Of a stretch of DNA of 64,000 bases, positions 1 to 7,676 are shown piece by piece (positions within the stretch are counted from its first letter, which is position 1; each line of letters opens with the position of its first letter). The notes below the pieces were generated by a model that ran no database searches, was not told the origin of the DNA, and saw only the letters and a program-made list of their open reading frames with translations. A program made the position numbers and the translations under genes. Source of the DNA: Actinokineospora terrae (GTDB taxonomy: Bacteria; Actinomycetota; Actinomycetes; Mycobacteriales; Pseudonocardiaceae); NCBI RefSeq assembly GCF_900111175.1, contig NZ_FOGI01000009.1, positions 1-64,000 of the forward strand. Reading direction: 5' to 3'.

Positions 1-33
1 GCCCCGACCCGCTTCGCGCGCACGCCCGCGAGG

Positions 34-163
34 ACCCCCGCCCAGCCCCCACCCGCACCGGGGGGCGTCCCAGTGCCAGTCTATCGGCACCCCCCGACAG
101 ACGATCTTGAAACAGGGAGTCGGTGATCGACTTGTGGACAACTTCTGTCGCTGGAACGGGTGA
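34..163. repeat. Intergenic repeat, copy 1
   Basis: About 130 bp that recurs at 733-862 with a constant offset of 699 bases. Shared landmarks are CAGTGCCAGTCTATCG, the motif ACGATCTTGAAACAGG, and TGTGGACAACTTCTGTC followed by GGGTGAA. Weaker similarity continues to the window edge with a small indel, so this copy may be truncated by the window. The TGTGGACAA core matches the actinobacterial DnaA-box consensus read on the other strand. Confidence 0.8.
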
Positions 164-732
164 AAGTCGAAGCGGGCGGAGATGAAGAACCACAGGTCAG
201 GGGCTTGAAGGGCGCCGCGGTAGCGGGCTCGGGGTCGAAGTCGTGCAGCGGAAGATCGACCAGGGGCGAGCGGGTGATCGAATCGTCCACAGTGGACATC
301 TGGACAGGATCATCTCCAGGCCATGCCCAGATCACCGAGCGAGACGGCAGCTCCCGCATGACCCCAACCCAAGACGGGGCCACCCGGAGACACTCCGACC
401 TTGACCCCAGCGCAGCACTAGCCCCCGCGAGCCTTACTACTCGCAAACCTCTTGCCACCGAGAGCCCGTATCCCGCGCGAGCCCTCCGCGCCGCCCGCGC
501 CTCCTGGCGAACTCTCCGAACCGTACGAGCCCCTTGCCCCGAGAACACTCCGGTACCGGGAGAGCCCTCTAGCCCCAAGAACTCTCCGACGCCCGAAGCG
601 CATTCCGACCCCCGCAAGCCCTCTGCACCGCGCAACTGCTCTTAGCCCCACACCGCTCCGGACCGCACAAACCCTCCACGCCCCAGCAAGCGCCCTATCC
701 CCACCCCAGCCGCCTCGCGGGCACGCGGTCCC

Positions 733-862
733 GACCCCGCCCAGCCCCCACCCACACCGGGGGGCGTCCCAGTGCCAGTCTATCGACACCCCCCGACAAA
801 CGATCTTGAAACAGGCCGCCGAAGATCCACATGTGGACAACTTCTGTCCCCGAACCGGGTGA
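733..862. repeat. Intergenic repeat, copy 2
   Basis: Second copy of the repeat at 34-163, about 85-90 percent identical by eye, ending just before the 3' end of the convergent molybdoenzyme gene. It contains the extended dyad TCCACATGTGGA at 826-837, which copy 1 lacks. Neither copy codes for a plausible protein, and conservation is highest in the central 80 bases. Confidence 0.8.
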
Positions 863-893
863 ACCCACCAACCCGCGAACCCCAAGACCCCGA

Positions 894-2411
894 TCACTCC
901 ACAGTGAACAGAGTCGAGTGCCATCCCGTTGCCCCATCAGGGATGGGCGGCACGCGCACGTCCGTCTGCGTCATCCCCCCGCGGTCAGTAGCCCGTACCT
1001 CAGCCCGGTGACTGCCCGAGGCCAACGGGAAAGTCGTCTGCCAGTGCCGCCAAGTCTGGTCGTTGACCTCGACCGCCAGCTCAGCCTCCTGCCAAGCTCC
1101 GCCATCGATCCGGACTTCCACCTTCGAGATCCCCACCGTCTGCGCCCAAGCGATCCCGGCGATGGTCACCGTGCCTGCGGGCACGTTCGCGAACCCGCGC
1201 GGTACGTCGATCCGGGACTGCGTCTTGATCGGCCCCCGAGCGGCCCACCCGCGTTCCTCCCAGTAGAACTGCTTCTCCCCGAACCGGGTCAGTTCCATGT
1301 CCACCACCCACTTCGTGGCCGACACGTACCCGTACAGCCCGGGCACCACCATCCGCGCAGGAAAGCCGTGTTCCAGGGGCAGCGGTTCGCCATTCATGCC
1401 GATCGCGAGGAGGGCGCCGCGTTTTTCGTCCATGATGTCGTCGAGCGGGGTTCCGGTGGTCCAACCGTCCACACTGGACGAGTACACCTGGTCGGCCGAC
1501 GGCTTGACGCCTGCTTCCATCAGCAGGTCGCGCAGGGGGACGCCGATGAAGTTGGACGTCGACACGTACGGGCCGCCGACCTCGTTGGAGACGCAGGTCA
1601 TGGTGATGGTGCGCTCGACGAGCGGGCGGCCGCGGATGTCGCCGAAGTCGAGGTTGAGTTCGGTGTCGACCAAGCCGTGGATGCGCAGGTGCCAGTCCTC
1701 GGCGCGCAGGCGGGGGACGGTCAGGGCGGTGTCGACGCGGTAGAAGTCGCGGTTCTGGGTGATGAAGGTGGGGTTGCCGGGGAACTCGGCGCCGCGGGGG
1801 ACGGCGGGTGCGGGGGTGGCCGGGGTCAGTTTGCCGACCGCCGCGCGGGAGCCCTCGACGTCGACGCGGCCGGACAGGAACTGGCCGAAGCCGCCCAGCA
1901 CGCCAGCACCGATGGCGATCCCGCCGGAGAGCCGCAGGAACGAGCGTCGGGACTCGTCGCTGGTCGCCCGGTCGCGGGCGGCGCCGTGCAGGAACCGGAA
2001 CACCACGACGCCCACGACGAGGGACGCGAGCGGCGCGAGGACGGCGATCATGCCCAGGTCGGGCCGGTTGAGCACGGCGGCGACACCCAGCAGCCCGAGC
2101 GCGCCCGCGAGCACGAGCCCCGGCACCGGCGACCGCCGCGAGAGCAGACCGGCGACCACGGCGAACACCAGGATCGTCAGACCCATCCCGCCGAGCAGGA
2201 CGATCTTGTCGTAGGTGCCGAAGGTGCGGACCGCGAAGTTCTTCAGCCACGAGGGCGTCAGGTCGATCGCGGTGTTGCCGACAGCGAGGAAGGGGGACGC
2301 GTTGGGGCCGACGAGCCCGGCGACGAGGTGACCGGCGGCGAGGGCGGCGGCGACGGCGAGAACACCGACGAGCGCGGCGACCCGCTTACCAAGCCTGGCG
2401 GAAGTGTCCAC
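894..2411 (-). CDS. Membrane-anchored molybdopterin oxidoreductase, sulfite oxidase family
   Basis: A 505-residue protein with a GTG start. Hydrophobic segments lie near residues 11-34, 70-90, 97-114, 119-140 and 161-179, followed by an extracytoplasmic oxidoreductase domain from about residue 205. The stretch TMTCVSNEVGG holds the molybdenum-ligating cysteine, Cys273, typical of the sulfite oxidase fold, and a C-terminal immunoglobulin-like Mo-co dimerisation domain ends the protein. A twin-arginine motif RRSFL at 155-159 precedes the last segment, which suggests mixed Sec/Tat insertion so that the cofactor-loaded domain crosses folded. The substrate is unknown; sulfite or another small sulfur or nitrogen compound is possible. 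It stands alone, 42 bases downstream of the glutaredoxin-like gene on the same strand. Confidence 0.85.
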   Translation of the reverse strand: MDTSARLGKRVAALVGVLAVAAALAAGHLVAGLVGPNASPFLAVGNTAIDLTPSWLKNFAVRTFGTYDKIVLLGGMGLTILVFAVVAGLLSRRSPVPGLVLAGALGLLGVAAVLNRPDLGMIAVLAPLASLVVGVVVFRFLHGAARDRATSDESRRSFLRLSGGIAIGAGVLGGFGQFLSGRVDVEGSRAAVGKLTPATPAPAVPRGAEFPGNPTFITQNRDFYRVDTALTVPRLRAEDWHLRIHGLVDTELNLDFGDIRGRPLVERTITMTCVSNEVGGPYVSTSNFIGVPLRDLLMEAGVKPSADQVYSSSVDGWTTGTPLDDIMDEKRGALLAIGMNGEPLPLEHGFPARMVVPGLYGYVSATKWVVDMELTRFGEKQFYWEERGWAARGPIKTQSRIDVPRGFANVPAGTVTIAGIAWAQTVGISKVEVRIDGGAWQEAELAVEVNDQTWRHWQTTFPLASGSHRAEVRATDRGGMTQTDVRVPPIPDGATGWHSTLFTVE

Positions 2412-2453
2412 ACCAGGGCTTCGGAGCCGATCGCCGCGCGGATCGGGACCTGA

Positions 2454-2687
2454 TCAGGTGAGTGCCGCGCGCAGGCGGTCTTCCTCGACCCGCCAGTACC
2501 CGTGCTCGGCGTCGTCCACCAGGACCACCGGCACCCGGTCGCCGTACTCGCCGCGCAGCTCGGGGTCACCGTCGACGTCCACAGCGGACCAGGTGACGCC
2601 CAGGTCGGCGCAGATGCGCGCCACGTCGGCCTCGGCCACCTCGCACGCGTGGCAGCCCTGCCTGGTCATCACCGTCACCCTGCTCAT
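2454..2687 (-). CDS. Glutaredoxin-like thiol-redox protein
   Basis: A 77-residue thioredoxin-fold protein with the redox motif CHAC at residues 12-15 and a cis-proline region RVPVVLV, both typical of the small actinobacterial glutaredoxin family that includes Rv0508. It probably uses mycothiol or thioredoxin reductase rather than glutathione, since a mycothiol gene (mshA) lies in this window; that is inference. Its ATG overlaps the TGA of the acyl-CoA ligase by four bases (ATGA), so the two are translationally coupled. In Streptomyces and mycobacteria a relative sits near the SerB1/BldN neighbourhood, as here. Confidence 0.85.
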   Translation of the reverse strand: MSRVTVMTRQGCHACEVAEADVARICADLGVTWSAVDVDGDPELRGEYGDRVPVVLVDDAEHGYWRVEEDRLRAALT

Positions 2688-4207
2688 GTCTGGACGTTAT
2701 CGCGCAGGCCTGCGCGCCGGATCTTGCCGGTGACCGAGTGCGGCAGCTCGGCGGCGAACTCGACGACGGTCGGCACCTTGAACCGGGCCAGGTTGACCCG
2801 GCAGTGCTCCAGCAGCCGCTCGCGGGTCAGCTCGACGCCCGCCCTCGGGACGACGACGAGCTTCACCCGCTCCCCCGCGCGCTCGTCCGGCACGCCGACC
2901 GCGGCCACCTCGGCGACCTCCGGCAGCTCGCCGACGACCTGCTCGACCTCGTGCGGGTACACGTTGAACCCGTTGACGATGATCAGGTCGTTGGCGCGGT
3001 CCACCAGCCGCAGGTCGCCGTCGGGGTCCAGGTAGCCGACGTCGCCGGTGCGGAACCAGCCCTCGGCGTCCGGACCGCCGTCGCCATCGGGCCAGTAGCC
3101 GCTGAACAGGTTCTGGCCGCGGGCGGCGACCAGGCCGGTGTCGGAGTCGTCGCCGAAGTCGGGCTCGTCGTCGGAGTCGTCGGGCGCGACCGGGGTGCCG
3201 TCCGCGTCGACCAGGCGCAGCTCGACGCCGGGGATGGCCCGACCGACCGACCCGGGCTTGGCGAAGCCGCCGACCAGGGTGGAGGTGAGCACCGGGCCGG
3301 TCTCGGTCAGGCCGTAGCCCTCGAAGATCGACAGGCCGGTCTCCTGGCGGAACAGCGCGAGCGTGCGCGGGTCGAGCGGGGCGGCGCCGGAGGTCAGCAT
3401 CCTGGCGGTGGCGAGCGCCTCGCCGAGCCGGTCGCGGCCCGCGGTGGCCAGCGCCTGGTAGATGGCGGGCACGCCGACGAGGGTGGTGACGCGGTGGTCG
3501 CGGCACGCGTCGAGGGCGGTGTCGATGCCGAACCTGCCGGTCAGCACGCCCGTGGCGCCCGCGAGCGCGACCTGCCAGAGGCCGGAGAGCCCGTAGGCGT
3601 GCGCGAGCGGGACGGCGAGCAGCACCCGGTCGGTCGGGGTGACCGGCGCGGGTCGCAGGGCTGCGCACTGCGCGGCGTTGGCCAGCAGCGCCCGGTGCGA
3701 CAGCATCACGCCGCGCGGGGTGCCCGCGGTGCCGGAGGTGTAGCAGAGCAGGGCCAGGTCCTCGCCGCCGCCGATGGCCGAAAACCGCGAGTCGACCTGC
3801 TCGGTGTCGTCCAACACCGGATCCGGGAGGGCGGTGACGACTCCGCCGGTGCGATCGGTAACCCTGGGTACGCCGAAAGCGAAACACACACCGCCGTGGT
3901 CGAGAACCCGCTCGACCTCCCGGGGCACCGCGTCGGTACCGAGGGGTACCGCCACCGCACCGGCCCGGAGCACCGCGAACAGCACGACACACGCCTGGAG
4001 GCTGTTGGACATGACCAGCGCGACCCGGTCACCGGGGGCGACCCCCAGTCCGGCCAGCGTGTTCGCGTAGCGGCCGACCGCCAGCTCGACCCGCTGCCAG
4101 CTGAGTGAACGCCCGTCGGGGACGTCGACCAGCCCGAGGTGGGCGGGTACGTTTTCGCTCGCCGCGGTCACCAGGTCGGCGACGTTTCCGGTCAGCGTGT
4201 CGGCCAC
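2684..4207 (-). CDS. AMP-dependent acyl-CoA synthetase / ligase
   Basis: A 507-residue ANL-superfamily adenylating enzyme. The phosphate-binding motif TSGTAGTPRGV, the GYGLTETGP motif, the RTGDVGYLD motif and the C-terminal catalytic lysine in VTGKIRR are all present, so it should activate a carboxylic acid, probably a fatty or aryl acid, to an acyl-CoA through an acyl-adenylate. An acidic insert (DDSDDEPDFGDDSD) sits near residue 340 before the hinge. I chose the GTG at 4207 because GAGGGGG lies 7 bases upstream; the frame stays open to 4282 through a short tandem repeat, with an ATG at 4233 as an alternative. It is the first gene of a two-gene unit with the glutaredoxin-like protein. Confidence 0.85.
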   Translation of the reverse strand: MADTLTGNVADLVTAASENVPAHLGLVDVPDGRSLSWQRVELAVGRYANTLAGLGVAPGDRVALVMSNSLQACVVLFAVLRAGAVAVPLGTDAVPREVERVLDHGGVCFAFGVPRVTDRTGGVVTALPDPVLDDTEQVDSRFSAIGGGEDLALLCYTSGTAGTPRGVMLSHRALLANAAQCAALRPAPVTPTDRVLLAVPLAHAYGLSGLWQVALAGATGVLTGRFGIDTALDACRDHRVTTLVGVPAIYQALATAGRDRLGEALATARMLTSGAAPLDPRTLALFRQETGLSIFEGYGLTETGPVLTSTLVGGFAKPGSVGRAIPGVELRLVDADGTPVAPDDSDDEPDFGDDSDTGLVAARGQNLFSGYWPDGDGGPDAEGWFRTGDVGYLDPDGDLRLVDRANDLIIVNGFNVYPHEVEQVVGELPEVAEVAAVGVPDERAGERVKLVVVPRAGVELTRERLLEHCRVNLARFKVPTVVEFAAELPHSVTGKIRRAGLRDNVQT

Positions 4208-4244
4208 CGGCGGACCCCCCTCGTTCGATCCCATCCCGTTCGAC

Positions 4245-4344
4245 CAGCAAGCAGCAGCACCGCAGTCACATCCAGCAAGCACGCCACTGTCCTATCCAGC
4301 AAGCAAAGCCGCAGTCATATCAGCAAGCAAAGCCGCAGTGTGGC
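4245..4344. repeat. Short tandem repeat, four copies of a 24-28 bp unit
   Basis: The core CAGCAAGCA occurs at 4245, 4273, 4297 and 4321, each followed by a variant of AAGCCGCAGTCAT. The last two units are nearly identical. The array lies in the 283-base divergent gap between the acyl-CoA ligase and the BldN-like sigma gene, so it is in or beside two promoters. Confidence 0.85.
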
Positions 4345-4490
4345 ACGCATCACCCACGTCACGGTTAACTACCTGTTCCGACCCCATCCTGGCCCACCCA
4401 CCGGCTCTACCGAGAAGTAACACCAAGTGAAGCTGCGATGCCCCGGCGGTGGCGCGACCGCCGGGTCCCGAGGGAGTGTGCGGCCGTCCG

Positions 4491-5138
4491 ATGACCCGCC
4501 AGACGCGATCCGACCCGACCAGCCGGAACGTGCCCTCGGCACGGGCGGGCACCGACGGCGCCGGGCAGGACGGGGCGGTGCCGGACCAGGCGCACAGCGA
4601 GTCGTGGGCCCTCGTGCACGCCGCGCAGCAGGGTGACACGGTGGCCTTCGGGCAGCTCTACGACCGGTACGTGGACGTGGTCTACCGGTACGTCCTGTTC
4701 CGCGTCGGCGACCGGGAACTGGCCGAGGACGTCACCAGCGAGACGTTCTTACGGGCCTTACGCCGCATCACCTCCGTCACCTACCAGGGCCGCGACGTCG
4801 GTGCCTGGTTCGTCACCATCGCCCGCAACCTGGTGCTCGACCACGTGAAGTCCAGCCGGTTCCGGCTCGAGGTGACCACACCGGAGATCCGCGACTCCGA
4901 GCGGGTCGAGGCCGGTCCCGAGCAGCAGGTGATGTCCAAGGTCACCAGGGAGGCGCTGCTCGGCTGCGTCGACCAGCTCGGCGACGACCAGCGCGAGTGC
5001 ATCGTCCTGCGGTTCCTGCAGGGCTTGTCCGTCGCCGAGACGGCGGAGATCATGAACCGGAACGAGGGCGCGGTCAAGGCGCTGCAGCACCGGGCGGTGC
5101 GCAGGCTGGCCCAGTTGTTGCCCACCGAGCTGCGGTGA
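4491..5138 (+). CDS. bldN: ECF-type RNA polymerase sigma factor, BldN-like
   Basis: A 215-residue sigma factor. Region 2 spans about residues 40-110 (FGQLYDRYVDVVYRYV, then ELAEDVTSETFLRA) and region 4 about 150-212 (the CIVLRFLQGLSVAETAEIMNRN helix-turn-helix). In Streptomyces, BldN directs sporulation genes and is held inactive by the membrane anti-sigma RsbN encoded next door. The same arrangement is seen here, with a DUF5667 membrane protein 151 bases downstream. The ATG at 4491 is preferred, with AGGGAG 14 bases upstream; in-frame GTG codons at 4449 and 4476 are alternatives. A hairpin follows the stop codon. The BldN assignment rests on neighbourhood and motifs, not a computed alignment. 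Confidence 0.8.
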   Translation: MTRQTRSDPTSRNVPSARAGTDGAGQDGAVPDQAHSESWALVHAAQQGDTVAFGQLYDRYVDVVYRYVLFRVGDRELAEDVTSETFLRALRRITSVTYQGRDVGAWFVTIARNLVLDHVKSSRFRLEVTTPEIRDSERVEAGPEQQVMSKVTREALLGCVDQLGDDQRECIVLRFLQGLSVAETAEIMNRNEGAVKALQHRAVRRLAQLLPTELR

Positions 5139-5159
5139 TCCGGCGGGTTCGGCCGGATC
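5137..5159 (+). terminator. Hairpin between sigma factor and anti-sigma genes
   Basis: GATCCGGC at 5137-5144 pairs perfectly with GCCGGATC at 5152-5159 across a 7-base loop. It begins inside the sigma stop codon. There is no U-tract, so it may reduce read-through into the downstream anti-sigma gene or stabilise the sigma transcript rather than end it. Confidence 0.5.
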
Positions 5160-5289
5160 CGGTGCGTGGCGGTGGGAGAGTGTGCGTTGACCCGTTGGGG
5201 TCAATCGATATGTGCCACGTGGCCGGGCCGTAACCCGGAGGAAGGCCAGTCGTTTCATCCACAGCGAGACCCACAGGAGTCGGAGCGGG

Positions 5290-6594
5290 ATGGTGGACAG
5301 CGGAACCGGGTCGACCGGACCCCAGGGCGAGCGGGCGGACAGACCGCGCGCGGGCCGCGCGCACCCCGGTCTGGTCGATGAGCTGGGACCCGAGTTCACC
5401 GACGACGACCACGCCATCGTCGAACTGCTGGCCGCGCTCGCCCGTGACACCGCACCCGAGGACGACGCCAGGGCCAGGATGCGGGCGAGGATCACCGCGA
5501 GCCTGGTCGCCGACCCGATCCACCCCGACCGCGCCGAGCAGCCCCGCGTCGAGCAGCCGCACCCGTCGCCGACCCCGCGCCGCGCAGGCGAGTCGCGACC
5601 GGGCAGACCGCAGCGCTCCGGCCGGGCACCGCGCAGCAGGCGCGACCCGGACTCGGCGCCAGCTCCCCGGCCGTCGCCGACCCCGCGCGGGTCGGCCCGC
5701 GCCCGCTTCACCATCGCCGCCGTCGCCGCGCTCGCCCTGGTGTTCTCGCTGGCCGGGATGAGCCTGCTGCTGGCCCGCGACGCCCTGCCGGGCGACGCCC
5801 TTTACGGGGTGAAGCGGACCGGGGAGGCCGCCGCCCTGGGGTTGACCTTCGGGCAGGAGGAGAAGGCCTTCAAGCACCTGGAGTTCGCCACCGCCCGGAT
5901 CGGCGAGATCGAGACCCTCACCCTGCGCAACGCGGACCCGAACGGCGCGCCGACCGGCGGGTACCTCGACGCGCTCGGCGACTTCGACAACGACGCCACC
6001 GCCGGTAGCCGCGGCCTCACCTCGGTGGCCACCTCCGGCGACGGCAGCCAGCTGGCCACCCTGCGCACCTGGGCCGACCAGCAGGGCGCCCGGCTGGCCG
6101 CGCTGCGCCCGAAACTGCCCCCGGCGACCGACAGCAGGCTCTCGGCGTCGCTGGCGCTGCTCGACCAGGTCGAGGGCCGGGCGGCCGCGCTGCTGGCCAG
6201 GATGCGGTGCTACCAGGTCACCTCGGGCGACCTCGACGAGATCGGCGCGCTGCCTGCGACCGCGGCGTGCGAGGTGCGCCCGGACGCGCCGAGGGTCCTG
6301 ACGTCGACGCCGGGCAGCCAGGCGGGCAACGAGCCCACCGCGGACCCGCGCACGCCGACCACCGAGCCGCAGCCGACCGGGCCGCCGACGGGACAACCCG
6401 TGACGACGACACCGGGTGCGCCGCGGACCACGACACCACCACCCCTGGTGGACCTGCCACCCATCATCGGCTCGCCCAGCCCGATCCCCGGCACCAGCAC
6501 ACCGGCCCCCGGTGTGTCGGTGCCGCTGCCGTTGCCGCTGCCGACCATCGAGCTGCCGCCGCTGCTGGGTATCGGGCCGATCAGGATCGGCTGA
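5290..6594 (+). CDS. Membrane anti-sigma candidate with DUF5667 domain, RsbN-like
   Basis: A 434-residue single-pass protein. A cytoplasmic N-terminal part has a short helical region near residues 35-75 (LGPEFTDDDHAIVELLAALA), then a proline- and arginine-rich linker, one membrane helix near 140-162 (FTIAAVAALALVFSLAGMSL), and an outside DUF5667 domain starting at DALPGDALYGVKRTGE. The C-terminus is a long Thr/Pro-rich tail. This is the layout of RsbN, which binds BldN with its N-terminal domain. The ATG at 5290 has a GGAG upstream. It lies directly downstream of the BldN-like gene. Confidence 0.75.
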   Translation: MVDSGTGSTGPQGERADRPRAGRAHPGLVDELGPEFTDDDHAIVELLAALARDTAPEDDARARMRARITASLVADPIHPDRAEQPRVEQPHPSPTPRRAGESRPGRPQRSGRAPRSRRDPDSAPAPRPSPTPRGSARARFTIAAVAALALVFSLAGMSLLLARDALPGDALYGVKRTGEAAALGLTFGQEEKAFKHLEFATARIGEIETLTLRNADPNGAPTGGYLDALGDFDNDATAGSRGLTSVATSGDGSQLATLRTWADQQGARLAALRPKLPPATDSRLSASLALLDQVEGRAAALLARMRCYQVTSGDLDEIGALPATAACEVRPDAPRVLTSTPGSQAGNEPTADPRTPTTEPQPTGPPTGQPVTTTPGAPRTTTPPPLVDLPPIIGSPSPIPGTSTPAPGVSVPLPLPLPTIELPPLLGIGPIRIG

Positions 6595-6665
6595 GGCGGG
6601 CACCGAACCGGGCGGCGGCTCGCTACCCTGGTGGGGACAGGTGGGATCCAGCGGGGAGGCGTGCG

Positions 6666-7559
6666 GTGTTCGTGCGGCGTGGGGACAGGAACAACCCCGA
6701 ACTCGAACGGCTCGCCGCGCTCGCGGGCGAGGCGAGCGCCGAGGCGGCTTCCGTCGCGATCGAACAGTCCGACACCCCGGTGCCGATCGACCTGACCGCG
6801 GCGGCGTTCTTCGACGTGGACAACACGATCATGATGGGCGCGTCGATCTTCCACTTCGCCAGGGGACTGGCCGCGCGCAAGTTCTTCTCCAACTCCGACC
6901 TGGCCAAGTTCGCCATGCAGCAGGTGATGTTCCGCATCGGCGGCAAGGAGAGCGCGGACGGCATCCGCAGCAGCCGGGAGCAGGCGCTGTCCTTTGTGGC
7001 CGGTCACACGGTCGCCGAGCTGAGCGCGCTGGGCGAGGAGATCTTCGACGAGCTGATGTCGGACAAGATCTGGCCGGGCACCAGGGCGCTGGCCCAGATG
7101 CACCTGGACGCGGGTCAGCGGGTCTGGCTGGTCACAGCGACCCCGGTGGAGCTGGCCGAGATCATCGCCCGCAGGCTCGGGCTGACCGGCGCGCTGGGCA
7201 CGGTCGCCGAGAGCACCGACGGCGTCTTCACCGGGAAGCTGGTCGGCGAGATGCTGCACGGCCCGGCCAAGGCGCACGCGGTCCGCTCGCTGGCCGCCCG
7301 CGAGGGCCTGGACCTGCGCCGCTGCACCGCCTACTCGGACTCGTCCAACGACATCCCGATGCTCTCGGTGGCGGGCACCGCGGTGGCCGTCAACCCGGAC
7401 TCCGGCCTGCGCGAGGTGGCCCGCAAGCGCGGCTGGGAGATCCGCGACTTCCGCACCGGCCGCAAGGCCGCCAAGATCGGCGTCCCCTCGGTGCTGGGCG
7501 CGGGCGCCCTGGCAGGCGCCGTCGCCGCGGGCCTGGCCTACCGCAAGCGCGTCATCTGA
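6666..7559 (+). CDS. HAD-IB family phosphatase, SerB1-like
   Basis: A 297-residue HAD hydrolase. Motif I is DVDNT at 50-54, with Asp50 as nucleophile and Asp52 as acid/base. Motif II is the threonine in LVTATP, and motif III is YSDSSNDIPML. An alpha-helical cap follows motif I, as in phosphoserine phosphatase relatives. The C-terminus has a weak hydrophobic Ala/Gly-rich helix (VPSVLGAGALAGAVAAGLAY) followed by KR, suggesting membrane association. The GTG at 6666 has GGGGAGG 6 bases upstream. M. tuberculosis SerB1 (Rv0505c) occupies the same neighbourhood; the substrate may be a phospholipid precursor rather than phosphoserine. Confidence 0.85.
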   Translation: MFVRRGDRNNPELERLAALAGEASAEAASVAIEQSDTPVPIDLTAAAFFDVDNTIMMGASIFHFARGLAARKFFSNSDLAKFAMQQVMFRIGGKESADGIRSSREQALSFVAGHTVAELSALGEEIFDELMSDKIWPGTRALAQMHLDAGQRVWLVTATPVELAEIIARRLGLTGALGTVAESTDGVFTGKLVGEMLHGPAKAHAVRSLAAREGLDLRRCTAYSDSSNDIPMLSVAGTAVAVNPDSGLREVARKRGWEIRDFRTGRKAAKIGVPSVLGAGALAGAVAAGLAYRKRVI

Positions 7560-7676
7560 CCTGGGCGGATGACCTCGACCACGACGGGTGGTCACGGATC
7601 GGCTCCGCGCGTCACGCTGGGGCGGTGATCCGGCGCGGCTGGGGCACGGACCGGTGCGACAGGATCGGGGGGAACC

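Larger units (their letters stand above)
1..893. other. Non-coding, low-complexity intergenic stretch
   Basis: No open frame here has a ribosome binding site, a recognisable domain or the codon bias of the neighbours; long frames exist on both strands only because stops are rare at this GC content. The stretch carries two copies of a ~130 bp repeat (listed separately). Between them, around 480-640, lie degenerate C-rich motifs of the type GAACTCTCCGA and GAGAGCCC at irregular spacing. The gene upstream of the window start is not visible. Confidence 0.55.

Noticed and set aside
120..845. Replication origin
   Set aside because: Only two or three DnaA-box-like sites, no dnaA, dnaN or gyrase genes and no AT-rich unwinding region in the window.
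831..2453. A 540-codon plus-strand frame
   Set aside because: Antisense shadow of the molybdoenzyme, whose Cys273 motif and membrane helices are clear on the minus strand.
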